From: JASFRI01 sp050115015
GTDB taxonomy: Bacteria; Acidobacteriota; Polarisedimenticolia; CBDVAL01
DNA length: 7,325 bases
Assembly (NCBI GenBank): GCA_050115015.1
Contig: JASFRI010000208.1
Location: 1-7,325, forward strand
Direction: 5' to 3'
The notes under the pieces are model-generated. The model did no database searches, was not told the origin of the DNA, and saw only the letters and a program-made list of their open reading frames with translations. The position numbers and the translations under genes are program-made. This document shows, one piece after another, positions 1 to 5,280 of this stretch (the stretch's first letter is position 1; each line of letters begins with the position of its first letter).

Positions 1-1211
1 GTCTGTTTTCCGTGCTCCTCCTGACCGTCGTCACGGCGGCCGTGGCGGCGGATCCGCCGGAGGTGATCCACTACCAGGGCGTGCTCCGCGATGCCCTGGA
101 GCACCCCATCGACGGCACCGTCGCGATGGTATTCCGCCTGTACGACGCGCAGACCGGAGGGAACGAGATCCTGGTCGACACCCACCCGGGCGTCCAGGTC
201 CTCGGCGGCATGTTCGATACGCCGGTCGGCTCCGGGTCGATCGCCGACGGGTCCGGCCCGGGGATCTTCGGGTCCCTCGCTGAGGTGTTCCGGCAGCACG
301 AGGTCGTCTGGGTCGCGGTCGAGGTCAATGGCCAGGGGCTGAGCCCCCGGGTGCAGGTCGCCTCCGCCGCCTACGCCCTGAACGCCCGCACGCTCCGCGG
401 CCGGGAGCTCACCACCGGCGGCCTCCTGGACCTCTACGTGAACGCCGCCACCGGCGATGACGCCCTCGACGGGCTGTCCCCCACGAGTCCGGTCCGGACG
501 ATCCAGACCGCGCTGGATCGCATTCCCGCCGTGGTCCACGACGACGTGACGGTCCACGTCGCACCGGGGACGTACGCCGAATCATTGCGCCTCATCGGCC
601 GGGTCGCTCCCGGCGGGGCCGTCATCACCCTCACCGGATCGCCGGCGGACCCGACCGAGGTCGTCGTGAGCGCGTCGAACACGCAGCTCCACGCCCTGGA
701 CATCTCGGAGATCGGAGACGTGGTCGTGGAGGGGTTCGAGTTCCGGGACGCGACGAGCTCGTCGGTGTCGGTCATCACCGCCGGCAGCGTGACGCTGCGC
801 GACGTGATCGTCCGCGACAACTTCGTCGGCGTGCTCGCGATCCGCACGAGCCTGGAGGTCCAGCACGTCGCCATCGAGAGCCAGACGACCACGGGGCTGT
901 TCTGCACCTCGGCCTCCCGCTGCCGTGTGGCCGACCTGACCTCGATCGGGAACGGCTACGGGATCTACGCAAGCCGTGGCGCGGAGGTGAGCTTCACCGG
1001 GCCGGGGGCGCTGCACGGGAACACCCACGCCGCGGAGGCCAGCGACGGCGCCACCATCGATCTGGGGCTGCGTTCCGACATCACCGTCACGATGAACACC
1101 AGCCCCCTGACCGCGGAGCTGCACGGTCGCGTCCTGAACTACACGAACATCACGTCGGACGTACCTGTCCCCTGCTGGGCGGACGCCTCCACCTACGGCG
1201 TGTGTCACTGA
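1..1211 (+). CDS. Exported right-handed beta-helix protein (5' end probably outside window)
   Basis: Function unknown; probably a secreted or cell-surface protein. The frame is open to the left edge. The first start codon inside the window is GTG at 12, but the hydrophobic stretch from there (about residues 1-13, ending in an Ala-rich site before Asp-Pro-Pro) has no positive residue in front of it, so the true start of this signal peptide is probably upstream. Counting from that GTG, residues 15-125 resemble the N-terminal region of many secreted proteins: a 'hYQGVLRD' opening, a 'FRLYD' strand and an 'SPRVQVASAAYALNA' ending. Residues 140-170 (YVNAATGDDALDG, then a segment on 'TIQTALDRIP') match the start of DUF1565/pectate-lyase-like parallel beta-helices. 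Residues 180-380 are short Val/Ile-rich strands separated by Gly/Asn/Asp turns, as in beta-helix rungs. Cys298/Cys304 and Cys388/Cys398 could form disulfides. No catalytic residues can be assigned. It converges on pdxJ with a 31-base gap and is unlikely to be functionally linked to it. Confidence 0.8.
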   Translation, partial: LFSVLLLTVVTAAVAADPPEVIHYQGVLRDALEHPIDGTVAMVFRLYDAQTGGNEILVDTHPGVQVLGGMFDTPVGSGSIADGSGPGIFGSLAEVFRQHEVVWVAVEVNGQGLSPRVQVASAAYALNARTLRGRELTTGGLLDLYVNAATGDDALDGLSPTSPVRTIQTALDRIPAVVHDDVTVHVAPGTYAESLRLIGRVAPGGAVITLTGSPADPTEVVVSASNTQLHALDISEIGDVVVEGFEFRDATSSSVSVITAGSVTLRDVIVRDNFVGVLAIRTSLEVQHVAIESQTTTGLFCTSASRCRVADLTSIGNGYGIYASRGAEVSFTGPGALHGNTHAAEASDGATIDLGLRSDITVTMNTSPLTAELHGRVLNYTNITSDVPVPCWADASTYGVCH

Positions 1212-1264
1212 GGCGGGCCGGACCGCCGGCAATCGAGGACGCCTAGCGGCCCGCCAGCCGGCGG
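1212..1264. repeat. Interleaved inverted repeats at the convergent gene junction
   Basis: Two perfect inverted repeats lie between and into the two convergent gene ends. The first is 9 bp (GGCGGGCCG at 1212-1220 with CGGCCCGCC at 1247-1255). The second is 8 bp (CCGCCGGC at 1223-1230 with GCCGGCGG at 1257-1264). The arms alternate A-B-A'-B', so they could form alternative hairpins or an H-type pseudoknot in either transcript. The right arms cover the last codons of pdxJ. There is no T-run after either stem on either strand, so a classical intrinsic terminator is not supported; a bidirectional stem limiting read-through is only a possibility. In DNA this GC-rich, short repeats can arise by chance. 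Confidence 0.4.
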
Positions 1265-1962
1265 CGCATCTCCGCCACCGCCTCCTGGAACCCGGTGAGC
1301 AGCGCCCGGGCCACCACGGCATGGCCGACCTGGACCTCCTTGAGACCCGCCAGCGTCCCGAGGCCCTCCGCGGCGGCATACCCGATGCCGTGCCCGACGT
1401 GCACCTCGAGGCCCATCTTCACGCCGGCCTTCACCGCGGCGGACAGCCGCTCGAGCTCCTGCTCCCGCGGCTCGTCCCCCCGTGCCATGCCGTAGTGGAA
1501 CGCGTTGACCTCCACCACGTCGGCCTCGCTCTTGGCGACCGCGCGGACCTGCTCCAGGTCCGGCTCGATGAAAAGGCCCACCCGCAGGCCGGCCTCGTGC
1601 AGCGACCGCACGGCGCGCTGCAGGGAGTGCTGGTCCAGGAGAACGTCGACGCCCGACTCGGTGGTCACCTCGTCCCGGCGCTCCGGGAGGATGGTCACCA
1701 GGTCCGGCTTGAACGTCGTCGCGTGGTGCACGACCTCCGAGGAGTTGGCCAGGCGGAGGCGCAGCGGCAGACCCCCGTTGTCCCGCAGGCGCTCCACGTC
1801 GGCCTCCTGTACGTGACGCCGGTCCCCGCGCAGGTGAACCGACAGCGCGTCGGCCCCCGCCATCCTCGCCAGCACCGCGGCGGAGATCAGGTCCGGGTCG
1901 GCGTGGCGCCGTGCCTCCCGCAGCGTGGCGACGTGATCGAGGTTGATGCAGAGCCGTGGCAT
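1243..1962 (-). CDS. pdxJ: Pyridoxine 5'-phosphate synthase PdxJ, atypical active site
   Basis: PdxJ condenses 3-amino-2-oxopropyl phosphate with 1-deoxy-D-xylulose 5-phosphate to make pyridoxine 5'-phosphate, the last ring-forming step of DXP-dependent vitamin B6 synthesis; it is a cytosolic TIM barrel. The 239-residue length is normal. Against E. coli PdxJ recalled from memory, the alignment is ungapped with an offset of two: Asn7, Asp9-His10 (INLDHVATLR), Arg18, catalytic His43, Arg45 and His50 (VHLRGDRRH), Thr100 (EVTTESG), His191-Gly192 (VGHGIGY) and Gly213-His214 are all present. The exception is the catalytic Glu (E. coli Glu72), which is Arg70 here. The usual 'EIHTG' segment reads EVNAF at 151-155. 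The ATG at 1962 is chosen because GGAGG precedes it and homology begins there; the frame could be extended to 2064 but only with non-homologous sequence. It is the last gene of the operon, 16 bases after the MBL-fold gene. The family assignment is firm; normal catalytic activity is less certain. Confidence 0.93.
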   Translation of the reverse strand: MPRLCINLDHVATLREARRHADPDLISAAVLARMAGADALSVHLRGDRRHVQEADVERLRDNGGLPLRLRLANSSEVVHHATTFKPDLVTILPERRDEVTTESGVDVLLDQHSLQRAVRSLHEAGLRVGLFIEPDLEQVRAVAKSEADVVEVNAFHYGMARGDEPREQELERLSAAVKAGVKMGLEVHVGHGIGYAAAEGLGTLAGLKEVQVGHAVVARALLTGFQEAVAEMRRRLAGR

Positions 1963-1966
1963 GGTA

Positions 1967-1971
1967 CCTCC
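1967..1971 (-). promoter_or_regulatory. Ribosome-binding site of pdxJ
   Basis: On the minus strand GGAGG lies four bases before the ATG at 1962 (GGAGG-TACC-ATG) and extends to GGAGGT. It fixes the pdxJ start over the longer open frame that reaches into the MBL-fold gene. It is the clearest Shine-Dalgarno in the downstream half of the operon, so PdxJ may be translated independently of its neighbour. Confidence 0.7.
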
Positions 1972-1978
1972 GGTTCCC

Positions 1979-2653
1979 TCAGGCCCGCCCCGTCGCGCCC
2001 CGGGTGACGCGGGGGTCCGCCAGGGCGCGGTCGAGCCGGGCCCGGGCGTCGTCGAAGTAGCCACGGGTCAGGCGCTCCCCGTGGGACGGCACGATGTAGT
2101 CGAAGTCGAGCTCCAGCAGCCGGCGCGCGGAGGCGACCTGCGCCTCCCAGTTCCAGGTCCAGGGGAACCGCAGCGGCGCGGGAACGTCGCTCCTCCGGCG
2201 CAGGATGTGATCGCCGGTGAACAGGACCTTCAGGGGTCCGCGGTGCAGGAGCAGGCAGGCGGAGCCGGGGGAGTGCCCCGGCGTGTGAATCACCCACAGC
2301 CCGGGCTCCACCTCGAAGTCCTCGTCGAAGACCATGTCCGCTCCCCCCGGAACCAGGGAGGCCTCGGAGCGGTGCAGGATCACCGCACCGCCGAGCTCGC
2401 GCCGCAGCGCCGCCACCTCGCCGATCTCGTCCCGGTGGGAGAGGAAGATGTAGCGCAGGCCGCCCAGGTCCCGGACGGTCCGGACGACGCGCTCGGTGCA
2501 GGCGGGCGTGTCCACCATGACGTTGTACTTCGGGCCGGCGATCAGGAAGCCCTTGCCGCCGAAGGTACGGTCCGAGCGGTCCTCGAACTCCAGGATCCCG
2601 GGCAGAAGCTCGCGGGTGCCCGGCGGCGCGGTGTTCCGGACCGTCTCAGCCAC
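1979..2653 (-). CDS. Metallo-beta-lactamase-fold protein with degenerate HxHxDH motif
   Basis: MBL-fold proteins are usually metal-dependent hydrolases with a binuclear zinc or iron site. Here, 224 residues are seen with the fold's later landmarks: an 'HTPGHSPGS' motif at 123-131 (His127), 'FTGDH' at 145-149 (Asp148) and 'PSHGERL' at 189-195 (His191). The first motif, however, reads SHRDEIGE (72-79): His73 is kept, but the positions of the second His, the Asp and the third His are Asp75, Ile77 and Gly78. This resembles a subgroup with 'HRDD' in place of HxHxDH. His94, in 'ILHRSEA', is the equivalent of the usual strand before the domain's middle. The start is GTG 2653, the only start codon between the in-frame glmM stop and the homologous part. 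No convincing Shine-Dalgarno precedes it, so translation may be coupled to glmM (24-base gap). The substrate is unknown; the protein may be a one-metal or non-catalytic variant. Confidence 0.82.
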   Translation of the reverse strand: MAETVRNTAPPGTRELLPGILEFEDRSDRTFGGKGFLIAGPKYNVMVDTPACTERVVRTVRDLGGLRYIFLSHRDEIGEVAALRRELGGAVILHRSEASLVPGGADMVFDEDFEVEPGLWVIHTPGHSPGSACLLLHRGPLKVLFTGDHILRRRSDVPAPLRFPWTWNWEAQVASARRLLELDFDYIVPSHGERLTRGYFDDARARLDRALADPRVTRGATGRA

Positions 2654-2677
2654 GACGCCGAGAAAACGCCGACGGAC

Positions 2678-4054
2678 TCATGCGGGGTCCCCCGCACCGA
2701 TCGCCGCCTGGATGGCGCCGCAGAGCTCGTCGGCGGCGGCGTCGATCTCGGCCTGGTCCTCCCCCTCGACCATCACCCGGGCGAGGTTCTCCGTCCCGGA
2801 GTAGCGGACCAGCACGCGGCCTCTCTCGCCCAGGCGCTCGTCGACCGCCCGGATGACCGGGCCGATGGCCGGGTGCGACGCGAGATCGGGACGGGACGTG
2901 ATCCGCAGGTTGCGGAGCACCTGCGGGTAGCGCTGCACCTCGTCCCCCCACTGCTCCAGCCGCGCCCCGTGCAGCGCCAGGGACTCCGCCAGCTTGAGCG
3001 CCGTGAGCAGCCCGTCCCCGGTGGTGGAATGGTCCAGGAAGATGATGTGGCCCGACTGCTCGCCGCCGAGGTTCGCCCCGCACCGGCGCATCTCCTCCAG
3101 GACGTACTTGTCCCCCACGTCGGTCCGGCGGAGGGAGACCCCGATCTTCTCCAGCGACCTCTCGAGCCAGAGGTTGCTCATGACCGTCGCCACGACGCAG
3201 CCCTGCCGCAGGCGGCCGTGGCGCTGCAGCTCCCGGGCGGCGCGATAGAGGATGAAGTCGCCGTCGAGGACCCGCCCCCGGCCGTCCACCAGGATCGCGC
3301 GGTCCGCGTCGCCGTCGAACGCCACGCCGAAGTCCGCCCCGTCCTCCCGGACCCGGTCGGCGAGGGCGTGGGGGTAGAGCGCGCCGCAGTCCTGGTTGAT
3401 GTTCCTGCCGTTGGGATCGGTCCCCCAGGAGACCACCTCCGCCCCCAGGGACTCGAACAGCTCCCCGGCGATCTGATACGCGGCACCGTTGGCGCAGTCC
3501 AGGTGCACCTTGCGGCCGGAGAGGGTGACCGCCGGGTCCACGGACGCACGCAGCGACTGCACGTAATCCTGGACCAGGTTCGGGTCGTGCTCGAGCCGGC
3601 CCGGCTCCGCGGGACCGTCCTCGGTGGCCCAGTCCCGGTCGAGGACGTGCTCCTCGATGGCGGCCTCCTGGGCGTCGGGCAGCTTGAAGCCCTCGGCGGA
3701 GAACACCTTGATGCCGTTGTCGAGGTAGGGGTTGTGGGACGCCGAGATGACCACTCCCGCCTCGAAGCCATGGGTCCGGGTCAGGTTCGCCACGCCGGGC
3801 GTCGGCACCACACCGACGCAGACCGCCCGGCCGCCGGCGGCCGCGATGCCGTGGCCGAGGGCCTCCGCCAGCCGGGCCCCCGACTCCCTCGTGTCGCGAC
3901 CGATCACCACCCTCGGGCCGCGGGCCCGGGGGGGCAGCGCCCGGGCCAGCGCCCGGCCGATCCGGCTGACGGTGGGGCCGTCCAGCGGGAACTCCCCCAC
4001 CACCCCCCGGATGCCGTCGGTCCCGAACAGCCGCTTCTTCCTGGCCTCGCTCAC
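2678..4054 (-). CDS. glmM: Phosphoglucosamine mutase GlmM
   Basis: GlmM interconverts glucosamine-6-phosphate and glucosamine-1-phosphate on the way to UDP-GlcNAc for peptidoglycan and lipopolysaccharide; it acts in the cytosol. The 458 residues are close to the family's usual 445-450 and show all landmarks: the N-terminal 'LFGTDGIRG' (9-17), the phosphoserine loop SASHNP with catalytic Ser106, the Mg-binding DGDADR (247-252), the sugar-specificity loop GEQSGH (331-336) and the phosphate-binding RYSGTE (418-423) of domain 4. GEQSGH fits GlmM better than generic phosphomannomutases. The start is GTG 4054: the frame upstream is closed by the GNAT stop codon and has no other start. A G-rich Shine-Dalgarno (GGGGGAG, 4064-4070) lies nine bases upstream. 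In Firmicutes, GlmM binds and inhibits CdaA, so its place behind cdaA-cdaR agrees with coupling between cell-wall precursor and c-di-AMP synthesis; that link is inferred here. Confidence 0.97.
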   Translation of the reverse strand: MSEARKKRLFGTDGIRGVVGEFPLDGPTVSRIGRALARALPPRARGPRVVIGRDTRESGARLAEALGHGIAAAGGRAVCVGVVPTPGVANLTRTHGFEAGVVISASHNPYLDNGIKVFSAEGFKLPDAQEAAIEEHVLDRDWATEDGPAEPGRLEHDPNLVQDYVQSLRASVDPAVTLSGRKVHLDCANGAAYQIAGELFESLGAEVVSWGTDPNGRNINQDCGALYPHALADRVREDGADFGVAFDGDADRAILVDGRGRVLDGDFILYRAARELQRHGRLRQGCVVATVMSNLWLERSLEKIGVSLRRTDVGDKYVLEEMRRCGANLGGEQSGHIIFLDHSTTGDGLLTALKLAESLALHGARLEQWGDEVQRYPQVLRNLRITSRPDLASHPAIGPVIRAVDERLGERGRVLVRYSGTENLARVMVEGEDQAEIDAAADELCGAIQAAIGAGDPA

Positions 4055-4063
4055 GATTCCCGA

Positions 4064-4099
4064 CTCCCCCCGGGTTGCATTCTACCCCACCAGGGGGAG
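4064..4099 (-). promoter_or_regulatory. Possible hairpin sequestering the glmM ribosome-binding site
   Basis: In the minus-strand transcript, CTCCCCC (4093-4099, within the last codons of the GNAT gene) is perfectly complementary to GGGGGAG (4064-4070), the likely glmM Shine-Dalgarno. The 22-base loop contains the GNAT stop codon (4082-4084). Ribosomes finishing the GNAT gene would open this stem, which would couple glmM translation to it. The complementarity is visible; the regulatory role is inference, and a 7-bp match in such GC-rich DNA may be chance. Confidence 0.35.
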
Positions 4100-4576
4100 G
4101 GAGAAGTTCAAGGCCCGCTGTCCCCGGGGGTAGGCGGCCACGCCGCCCAGGCGACGGAAGCCTCGGGACTCGAAGAGGCGGAGTGCCGGGGTGTTCCCCT
4201 CCTCCATGGTCAGGGTCACCTCGGCGATCGGGAGGTTCCCGGACAGTCGCCGTGCCTCGTCGACCACGGCGTCGAGCAGCCAGCGCCCCACCCCCGTCCG
4301 CCGGCGCTCCTGAACGGTGGCGATGGCCATCAGGTCGAGCCCCATCCGCGCCCCACCGTCCGGGCGACCGGCAACCGGGGCGACGGTCAGGCAGGTGATC
4401 GCGAACCCGACCCGCTGACCCTCCTCGAGGGCGATGATGCCGCTGGCGCCCGGCCCGTCGATCCACCGCGGCACCATCCGGGCGTACTGGCCGAGATGGG
4501 AGAACGCCTCGCCGGCCAGATCGCGCAGGAAGGGGCGGTCTCCGGGCCCCGCGGGCCGCAGGCGCCGCCGGGTCAC
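4082..4576 (-). CDS. GNAT-family N-acetyltransferase, RimI-like
   Basis: GNAT enzymes transfer an acyl group from acetyl-CoA to an amine. The 164-residue protein has the fold's order: N-terminal strand and helix with 'RRLRPAGPGDRPFLRDL' (3-20), motif A strand LDLMAIA (80-86), the CoA pyrophosphate loop RRTGVG (92-97, matching Q/RxxGxG/A) with its following helix, and a motif B region 'MEEGNTPALRLFESRGFRR' (124-142). The N-T-x-A-hxhYxxxGF-like block resembles RimI-type enzymes, which acetylate protein N-termini, but small-molecule substrates are equally possible. The GTG at 4576 is chosen because it overlaps the cdaR stop (GTGA) and homology begins there; the frame is open to 4762, but that part is Gly/Arg-rich shadow of cdaR. 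In many genomes cdaR is followed directly by glmM, so this gene is an insertion into the cassette. An acetylated partner among its neighbours is speculative. Confidence 0.85.
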   Translation of the reverse strand: MTRRRLRPAGPGDRPFLRDLAGEAFSHLGQYARMVPRWIDGPGASGIIALEEGQRVGFAITCLTVAPVAGRPDGGARMGLDLMAIATVQERRRTGVGRWLLDAVVDEARRLSGNLPIAEVTLTMEEGNTPALRLFESRGFRRLGGVAAYPRGQRALNFSLPLVG

Positions 4577-5280
4577 GGCCCGGCCCTCTCCTCTCCCCCG
4601 GCCTCGTCCTCCCCCTCCCCGGGGGCCTCCTGGCCCGGGATCGGACGGATCTCCACGGTGACGATCGCGGACCGGGCTCCCACGAGGCGGACCTTGCTGC
4701 TGTCCGGGACCACGGCGACGCCCTCCTGGAACGTGTCCACCTGCCCGCGAATGGTGATCCATTCCGTGAACGCCTTGGTGGAGGTCTCGATCTCGCTGGC
4801 GGGCCCCTCGACGACGACCTCGGTGGGCAGCAGGCGGATCGCCGTCACCTCATGGCCCGCGCCCGCCTCGCCACGCACCCGGGCCTCGACGGGCAGCGTC
4901 TTGCGCACCCGGCGCTCCACCTTGAGCGGGATGATGGCAGGCGTGATGCTCAGCAACCGCACCCCTGCCGGGATGCGCACCTCCTCGGGGTCGATCCGTA
5001 CCTCCTGGAGGCCCAGCTCGACGGAGGCGAGGTCGACCTCCGCCTCGATGCGGTCCGGGGTCAGGCTGCGGGCCATCGCTTCCGGTGCCTCGAGCTGCAC
5101 GGTGATGGAGCCCGGCACGTCGCCGGAGAGCACCCGGTCCGCCGGGAGGTTCTGGAACTGCAGCGGCACGGTGACGAAGCGGATCCCGAGCTGGTCGGTG
5201 CGATAGGTGTACCAGACGCCGGCCGCCAGCACGAGGGCGGCGATCTTCAGGGCGATGTTCGTGGTCCAGCTACCCTTCAT
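4573..5280 (-). CDS. cdaR: CdaR, YbbR-domain regulator of CdaA
   Basis: CdaR is a membrane-anchored partner that modulates the diadenylate cyclase CdaA, shown in Firmicutes. The 235 residues begin with a short cationic segment and one hydrophobic helix (about 8-24, 'IALKIAALVLAAGVWYTY'), followed by two YbbR-type beta-domains (about 36-122 and 126-212; the recurring pattern is 'VPLQF..LP' then 'VTVQLEAPE', and 'LPVEARVRG' then 'TEVVVEGPASEI'), presumably outside the membrane. Bacillus CdaR has four YbbR domains, so this is a short form. The last 20 residues are an acidic, Gly/Glu-rich tail with no clear fold, encoded by a G-rich stretch. ATG 5280 overlaps the cdaA end by 11 bases, and the stop overlaps the GNAT start (GTGA). 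Both overlaps suggest translational coupling. Identity as CdaR rests on the domain plus position next to cdaA. Confidence 0.93.
   Translation of the reverse strand: MKGSWTTNIALKIAALVLAAGVWYTYRTDQLGIRFVTVPLQFQNLPADRVLSGDVPGSITVQLEAPEAMARSLTPDRIEAEVDLASVELGLQEVRIDPEEVRIPAGVRLLSITPAIIPLKVERRVRKTLPVEARVRGEAGAGHEVTAIRLLPTEVVVEGPASEIETSTKAFTEWITIRGQVDTFQEGVAVVPDSSKVRLVGARSAIVTVEIRPIPGQEAPGEGEDEAGGEERAGP
4584..4620 (-). other. G-rich tract in the 3' end of cdaR
   Basis: The minus (coding) strand here is almost all purine with runs of three to five G (GGGG, GGGGG, GGGGG, GGG) separated by 1, 11 and 8 bases. The spacing is looser than the standard G-quadruplex rule (loops of up to 7), so quadruplex formation in the mRNA is only possible. 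It encodes the acidic Gly/Glu tail of CdaR and ends 7 bases before the GNAT start, so it could also serve as a loose ribosome-binding region for that GTG. Confidence 0.3.

Noticed and set aside
1212..1242. Classical intrinsic terminator between the convergent genes
   Set aside because: Stems exist but no T-run follows on either strand, so only inverted repeats are reported.
582..1379. A 265-codon minus-strand frame running from pdxJ into the beta-helix gene
   Set aside because: Arg/Val-rich shadow that overlaps both genes' coding frames and crosses their convergent ends; no domain.
1963..2064. Extension of pdxJ upstream to 2064
   Set aside because: The 34 added residues overlap the end of the MBL-fold gene, do not resemble PdxJ, and a strong ribosome-binding site precedes the ATG at 1962.
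2646..4466. A 606-codon minus-strand frame overlapping glmM and the GNAT gene
   Set aside because: Alternate-frame shadow; almost entirely Gly, Arg, Pro and Ala, while the overlapping frames encode textbook GlmM and GNAT motifs.
4577..4762. Extension of the GNAT protein to an ATG at 4762
   Set aside because: The added 62 residues are low-complexity Gly/Arg/Pro shadow of CdaR; the GNAT homology starts at the GTG overlapping the cdaR stop.
1943..5206. A 1087-codon open frame on the plus strand opposite MBL, glmM, GNAT and cdaR
   Set aside because: It is antisense to five genes with clear family motifs, is rich in Arg, Gly, Pro, His and Gln, shows no domain, and is the usual shadow in high-GC DNA where stop codons are rare.
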